From assembly GCA_003663045.1 (NCBI GenBank), contig QMZG01000043.1:1-9186 (forward strand): a DNA stretch of 9,186 nt, given 5' to 3'. Both the position numbers and the translations under genes were made by a program. The stretch is from Candidatus Altarchaeales archaeon. Lineage in GTDB: Archaea > Altiarchaeota > Altiarchaeia > IMC4 > QMZM01. Below are positions 6,337 to 9,186 of this stretch, piece after piece (the stretch's first letter is position 1; the number at the start of each line of letters is the position of its first letter). The notes below the pieces were generated by a model that was not told the origin of the DNA, did no database searches, and worked only from the letters and a program-made list of their open reading frames with translations.

Positions 6337-6834
6337 ATGATCTATGTAGTTAAAGTAACCGCTAACCAAGAAAGGGTGGTAGCAGAGATGATCTGTAGAG
6401 AAGCGATTGCTAGAAGAAATGAGTACTTAAAGGAAAGTAAGGAGGTATACTCTATTCTCTATACAACTGGGCTAAAAGGTTATATCTTAGTAGAAGCTGA
6501 TAACCCAGGGACGGTAGAAGATCTAGCAAGGGGAATTTCAAAGACAAAGGGATTATTACTAAAGAAGAAAGGCGACTTATCGTCTGCGGGAACCATCTCT
6601 ATAGAAGAACTGGAAAAAACACTGATGCCAACACCGGTAGTAAAGGAGATTAACAAAGAGGATTTAGTAGAACTAATTGCTGGTCCCTTTAAAGGAGAAA
6701 AGGCCAGAGTGGCAAAAATAAATCAGGATAAGAATGAGGTTACCGTTGAATTAATAGAGGCTGCAGTTCCTATTCCCGTGATTGTTAGAGGGGAGGATAT
6801 TAAGATATTGGAAAAGGGGGGTGAGAGGGAATAA
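6337..6834 (+). CDS. spt5: Transcription elongation factor Spt5 (archaeal NusG)
   Basis: Spt5 binds the RNA polymerase clamp, with Spt4 in archaea, and promotes processive elongation. The 165-residue product has an N-terminal NGN domain (about 1-85, beginning MIYVVKVTANQE and including the TTGLKGYILVEA strand region). A KOW domain follows (about 107-155, with VELIAGPFKGEKARV), matching the normal archaeal length. It begins a compact cluster with rpl11, rpl1 and rpl10, a long-conserved arrangement. Its TAA overlaps the rpl11 ATG by one base (TAATG). Two in-frame ATGs (6322, 6328) lie upstream but are followed by TAG at 6331, so ATG 6337 is the first usable start. It is often annotated nusG. 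Confidence 0.94.
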   Translation: MIYVVKVTANQERVVAEMICREAIARRNEYLKESKEVYSILYTTGLKGYILVEADNPGTVEDLARGISKTKGLLLKKKGDLSSAGTISIEELEKTLMPTPVVKEINKEDLVELIAGPFKGEKARVAKINQDKNEVTVELIEAAVPIPVIVRGEDIKILEKGGERE

Positions 6835-7307
6835 TGGCAAAGGAGACTATAGAAACCATGGTAGAGGCTGGAAATGCCAGTGCAGGACCTCCCTTAGGAC
6901 CGGCCTTGGGCCCCATAGGTATTAACATCAATGAGGTAATCAATACAATAAATGAAAAGACATCCGATCTCAAGGGAATGAAAATTCCCATAAAGGTCAT
7001 TATCGATACCGAAACAAAGAAATTTGAGATAAAGCTTGGATCTCCGCCAACATCTGCATTGATTAAAAGGGAATTGAGCCTGGAGAAAGGAACGCGAGAT
7101 GGAACGCCCGTTGGAGATCTGAGTCTTGATCAATTAATGAAGATCGTGAATATGAAGAGAGACTCGTTACTTGCGAATGATATCAAAGGTGCGGTTAAAG
7201 AGGTAGCTGGCACATGTGGCTCTCTTGGTGTAACAATAGAGGGAATATCAGCGAAGGATTTTATTTCTGAATTGAATTCTGGAAAATTCAATAACAGATT
7301 GGAGTAG
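6834..7307 (+). CDS. rpl11: 50S ribosomal protein L11 (uL11)
   Basis: L11 binds the GTPase-associated region of 23S rRNA at the base of the stalk. The 157-residue product shows the N-terminal factor-interacting motif AGPPLGPALG (17-26), the linker region PPTSALIK (71-78), and the C-terminal RNA-binding domain with AGTCGSLGVTIEG (125-137). Length and motifs are typical of archaea. The ATG overlaps the spt5 stop codon (TAATG), and a G-rich SD containing GGTGA lies about 10 nt upstream inside spt5, so the two are translationally coupled. The stop codon TAG falls inside a small predicted hairpin (7301-7315). Confidence 0.96.
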   Translation: MAKETIETMVEAGNASAGPPLGPALGPIGININEVINTINEKTSDLKGMKIPIKVIIDTETKKFEIKLGSPPTSALIKRELSLEKGTRDGTPVGDLSLDQLMKIVNMKRDSLLANDIKGAVKEVAGTCGSLGVTIEGISAKDFISELNSGKFNNRLE

Positions 7308-7335
7308 ATTATTCCGCTGCACTACCCCGAGGTAG
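7301..7335 (+). promoter_or_regulatory. Two small hairpins before rpl1, the second covering its ribosome site
   Basis: Stem one pairs 7301-7306 (GGAGTA) with 7310-7315 (TATTCC), including one G-U pair, across the rpl11 stop codon. Stem two pairs CTACC (7322-7326) with GGTAG (7331-7335) around a CCGA loop. Stem two contains the GAGGT that lies 8 nt before the rpl1 ATG, so it could hide the ribosome site. Archaeal L1 is known in methanogens to repress its own operon by binding mRNA, so this leader is a plausible regulatory site. I could not confirm resemblance to the 23S L1 site, and short stems are easy to find by eye. Confidence 0.3.
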
Positions 7336-7341
7336 GAGGAA

Positions 7342-7974
7342 ATGAACAGAAAAGATATAGTAAAAAAGATCGAAGAGGCTAAAGAAAAGTCAAAGAACAG
7401 GAGGTTTAAGCAGAGTGTGGAGATCTGCGTGAATTTTAAGGACATAGATATGGAAAGTTCTGAATACAAGCTGAATCTGAATGTTCTTCTTCCCAAGGGT
7501 CGAGGAAAGGATGTTAACATAGGAATTTTTGCCGATGGCGATATGAATGTCAGAGCCAAAAAAATTTCTAAATATGTCCTAAACAGAGCGGAAATAGACG
7601 AATATTCAAAGAATAAAAGAAAGATGAGGAAATTTGCAAATTCTTGTTATGCCTTTATTGCACAACCAGAGTTAATGCCGGTAATCGGAAAGAGCTGGGG
7701 CATCGTCCTAGGTCCAAGAGGAAAGATGCCACAGCCCGTTCCAGCCAATGCGGATTTGAATAAAATAATAGATAAATTAAAAAATACCGTGAGGATCAGA
7801 TCCAAAAAGAACCCCACCGTTCAAGTTCCCGTTGGGACAGAGGATATGGATCCAAATGATCTATCTGATAATATAGCTGTTGTTATGGATGCGATAGAAA
7901 GACAGATTCCAAATGAAAAAATCAAGTCAGTATATCTAAAAACCACTATGGGGCCTGCAATAAAATTGTTCTGA
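7342..7974 (+). CDS. rpl1: 50S ribosomal protein L1 (uL1)
   Basis: L1 forms the mobile L1 stalk at the ribosomal E site, and in several archaea also represses translation of its own operon. The 210-residue product has the normal two-domain layout: domain I from the N-terminus (about 1-65) plus the C-terminal part (about 155-210), and domain II between them. The conserved LGPRGKMPQPVP stretch is at 123-134 and TTMGPAIKLF at the end. GAGGT (7329-7333) lies 8 nt before ATG 7342, and GGAGG (7335-7339) sits closer, so ribosome binding looks strong. The gene follows rpl11 by 34 nt and precedes rpl10 by 4 nt. Confidence 0.96.
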   Translation: MNRKDIVKKIEEAKEKSKNRRFKQSVEICVNFKDIDMESSEYKLNLNVLLPKGRGKDVNIGIFADGDMNVRAKKISKYVLNRAEIDEYSKNKRKMRKFANSCYAFIAQPELMPVIGKSWGIVLGPRGKMPQPVPANADLNKIIDKLKNTVRIRSKKNPTVQVPVGTEDMDPNDLSDNIAVVMDAIERQIPNEKIKSVYLKTTMGPAIKLF

Positions 7975-7978
7975 TAAA

Positions 7979-8857
7979 ATGGTAGCCACATGGAAAATCA
8001 AAGAGGTTGAGAATTTAGCAGAGAGAATTTCAAAATCTAAGGTAATCGGCTTAGTGGATATTAGTGGAATTCCCTCCAGACAATTTCAACAGATGAGAAA
8101 GGGTTTGAGAGGAAAGGTGGAGATTAAGGTTACTAAGAATAGCGTGATGAAAAGGGCATTTGAAAAGACAAAATTAAAAGACCTTGGAGGATATATCCAA
8201 GGATCAATGGGGATAGTCTTTACAGATTTAGATCCCTTTAAGTTGAATAAACTTATGAAATCTACAAAGACTACTGCCCCCGCCAAGCCCGGGAGTATTG
8301 CCAATAAAGATATAGTCGTTCCGGCCGGTGATACCCCATTCAAACCCGGACCGATAATTGGAGAACTTCAAAGGGTGGGTATCAAGGCTAAGATTGAAGG
8401 TAGAAAGATAGTAGTTACAGAGGATTCCCTTGTAGTGAGAGAGGGGGAGGTTATATCTGCAGATCTCGCTAACGTCCTAACAAGACTTGGGATTGAACCC
8501 ATGGAGATGGGTCTTGAGATAAATGCTGCCTATGAGAATGGAATAATCTATACCGGGGATATTCTTAATGTAGATGAAGAAAAGACTATTGCTAATCTGA
8601 AAAATGCATATCAACAAGCATTAAACCTCGCATTAAACGCAAAGATTTATAATTCAGTTACCATCAATCTATTCTTAAGAAAGGCATTTTCTGATGCAAT
8701 TTCTCTGGCTATAAATGCTGAGATTATCAATAAAGAAACCATAGGATTCATGCTCTCTAAGGCAAATATGCAGATGCTTTCCCTCGCTTCCAGAATTCCA
8801 GGGGGCTTGGATGATGAACTTCGATTAAGAACTTCTGCTGTCTCTGAAAAGGATTAA
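7979..8857 (+). CDS. rpl10: 50S ribosomal protein L10 / acidic stalk protein P0 (uL10), short C-terminus
   Basis: L10/P0 anchors the ribosomal stalk to 23S rRNA and holds the L12 dimers. The sequence shows the N-terminal RNA-binding domain (about 1-105), the archaeal/eukaryotic insertion domain (about 110-180, with GDTPFKPGPIIGEL), and three repeated L12-binding helix segments (NAYQQALNLALNA, KAFSDAISLAINA, KANMQMLSLAS; about 209-271). The product has 292 residues. From general knowledge, many archaeal P0 proteins run to about 330-340 residues and end in an acidic tail with a GFGLF-like motif. Here the protein stops with the mixed-charge DDELRLRTSAVSEKD, so that tail is missing. The TAA overlaps the stop of the convergent gene. 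No L12 gene follows. Confidence 0.94.
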   Translation: MVATWKIKEVENLAERISKSKVIGLVDISGIPSRQFQQMRKGLRGKVEIKVTKNSVMKRAFEKTKLKDLGGYIQGSMGIVFTDLDPFKLNKLMKSTKTTAPAKPGSIANKDIVVPAGDTPFKPGPIIGELQRVGIKAKIEGRKIVVTEDSLVVREGEVISADLANVLTRLGIEPMEMGLEINAAYENGIIYTGDILNVDEEKTIANLKNAYQQALNLALNAKIYNSVTINLFLRKAFSDAISLAINAEIINKETIGFMLSKANMQMLSLASRIPGGLDDELRLRTSAVSEKD

Positions 8858-9156
8858 CGTATGTATATCTCGGGTATTTCTTTGGCATCTTCTCCTTCTG
8901 GTTTTATCCCCTTATTTATTTCTCTTGCTATTTTATAGGCATCGTAGGCTGCAATGATACTCACCAAAAGGTTCGGGATAGCGCCAATTTCTGAGGGGAG
9001 ATAAATCCAGAGCCCAGTGGTGATGATCTCCAATGAGAAAAATACCGAAGCTCTAAAAAATTTCGGCTCTGTAGAAAACCTGCATGTATAAGTAGGAGTT
9101 TCCCCCTTCTTTGTAATAAAGAAGGAGGAACCTACAATGAAAATTAGGGAAAACAT
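8854..9156 (-). CDS. Small membrane protein of unknown function
   Basis: I do not recognise this 100-residue protein. It has a short hydrophobic N-terminus (1-14), two likely membrane spans (about 37-53 and 57-71), then a charged cytosol-type tail beginning AYDAYKIAREINKG. Codon use (AGA, ATA, GAA) resembles the neighbours, and the amino-acid pattern in this frame is more protein-like than the alternatives. The only Met is at 9156, and an in-frame stop lies 27 nt upstream of it, so the ORF is complete in the window. A TATA-like box only a few bases before that ATG, and a strong hairpin within codons 8-22, raise the possibility that translation starts further in at a TTG or GTG. The gene converges on rpl10 with overlapping stop codons. 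Confidence 0.65.
   Translation of the reverse strand: MFSLIFIVGSSFFITKKGETPTYTCRFSTEPKFFRASVFFSLEIITTGLWIYLPSEIGAIPNLLVSIIAAYDAYKIAREINKGIKPEGEDAKEIPEIYIR
9092..9135 (-). other. 17-bp imperfect hairpin at the 5' end of the minus-strand gene
   Basis: AAAGAAGG (9118-9125) pairs perfectly with CCTTCTTT (9105-9112) across a 5-nt loop. The stem continues with one C-A mismatch, four more pairs, a 3-nt bulge and a further 5-bp GTAGG/CCTAC pairing (9092-9096 with 9131-9135). It lies in the early part of the predicted membrane-protein frame. It could be a structured mRNA 5' end or a small RNA; no T-run follows on the plus strand, so a rpl10 terminator is unlikely. Confidence 0.6.
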
Positions 9157-9158
9157 GC

Positions 9159-9165
9159 TTATAAA
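9159..9165 (-). promoter_or_regulatory. TATA-like box for the minus-strand gene
   Basis: On the minus strand TTTATAA (context ACTTTATAAGC) resembles the euryarchaeal TATA box. About 26 nt downstream predicts transcription starting near 9135-9137, exactly where the hairpin begins but downstream of the ATG at 9156. Either the box is fortuitous or the true coding start is internal. Confidence 0.35.
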
Positions 9166-9186
9166 GTTTGTTCGAACTGCTCATGG

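Noticed and set aside
8858..9186. An L12 (rpl12) gene on the plus strand after rpl10
   Set aside because: Plus-strand frames here are short and contain no L12-like helical or acidic GFGLF-type sequence.
1..9186. CRISPR arrays, tRNA or rRNA genes, insertion sequences
   Set aside because: No regularly spaced repeats, cloverleaf-like sequence, rRNA motifs or transposase frames were seen by eye on either strand.

Overview
The window is AT-rich archaeal DNA. The informational genes are of archaeal type: an Spt5/NusG with one NGN and one KOW domain, a 60-residue Sec61-gamma-like SecE, a P0-type L10 with an insertion domain and L12-binding helices, and archaeal L1 and L11. The four-subunit pyruvate:ferredoxin oxidoreductase (POR) and FtsZ point to an anaerobic euryarchaeal-type organism. 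I cannot place it more finely. Several genes have a TATA-like box about 25 nt before the start codon and no Shine-Dalgarno (SD) site, which suggests leaderless mRNAs; others have GGTG or GAGGT ribosome sites.

Layout. Positions 1-121 are a very AT-rich promoter region with a 10-bp tandem repeat next to a TATA box. Positions 122-4764 hold the POR operon in the order gamma, delta, alpha, beta. A 112-nt spacer with a 16-bp tandem duplication follows, then ftsZ and secE (4877-6228). After a T-rich spacer comes spt5, rpl11, rpl1 and rpl10/P0 (6337-8857), tightly packed. The end holds a convergent small membrane-protein gene on the minus strand (8854-9156), whose stop codon overlaps that of rpl10.

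The main discovery candidate is a 547-residue intein inside PorB (2578-4218). It has both splicing motifs and a two-motif LAGLIDADG homing endonuclease. It sits immediately before the CYDNEAYMNTG segment, which completes the thiamine pyrophosphate (TPP)/Mg site. The organism can therefore make active POR from this gene only after protein splicing. Removing the intein leaves a normal 305-residue PorB.

Functionally, the POR genes encode the acetyl-CoA/pyruvate interconversion enzyme with its ferredoxin-like subunit. ftsZ and secE serve division and protein export. The spt5-rpl11-rpl1-rpl10 block is the familiar archaeal transcription/ribosome-stalk cluster, but here the L12 gene that usually follows L10 is absent and L10 lacks the usual acidic stalk tail.

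Smaller oddities are three in-frame ATG-TAG start-stop pairs just upstream of porA, ftsZ and spt5, and a 17-bp hairpin at the predicted transcript start of the terminal minus-strand gene.
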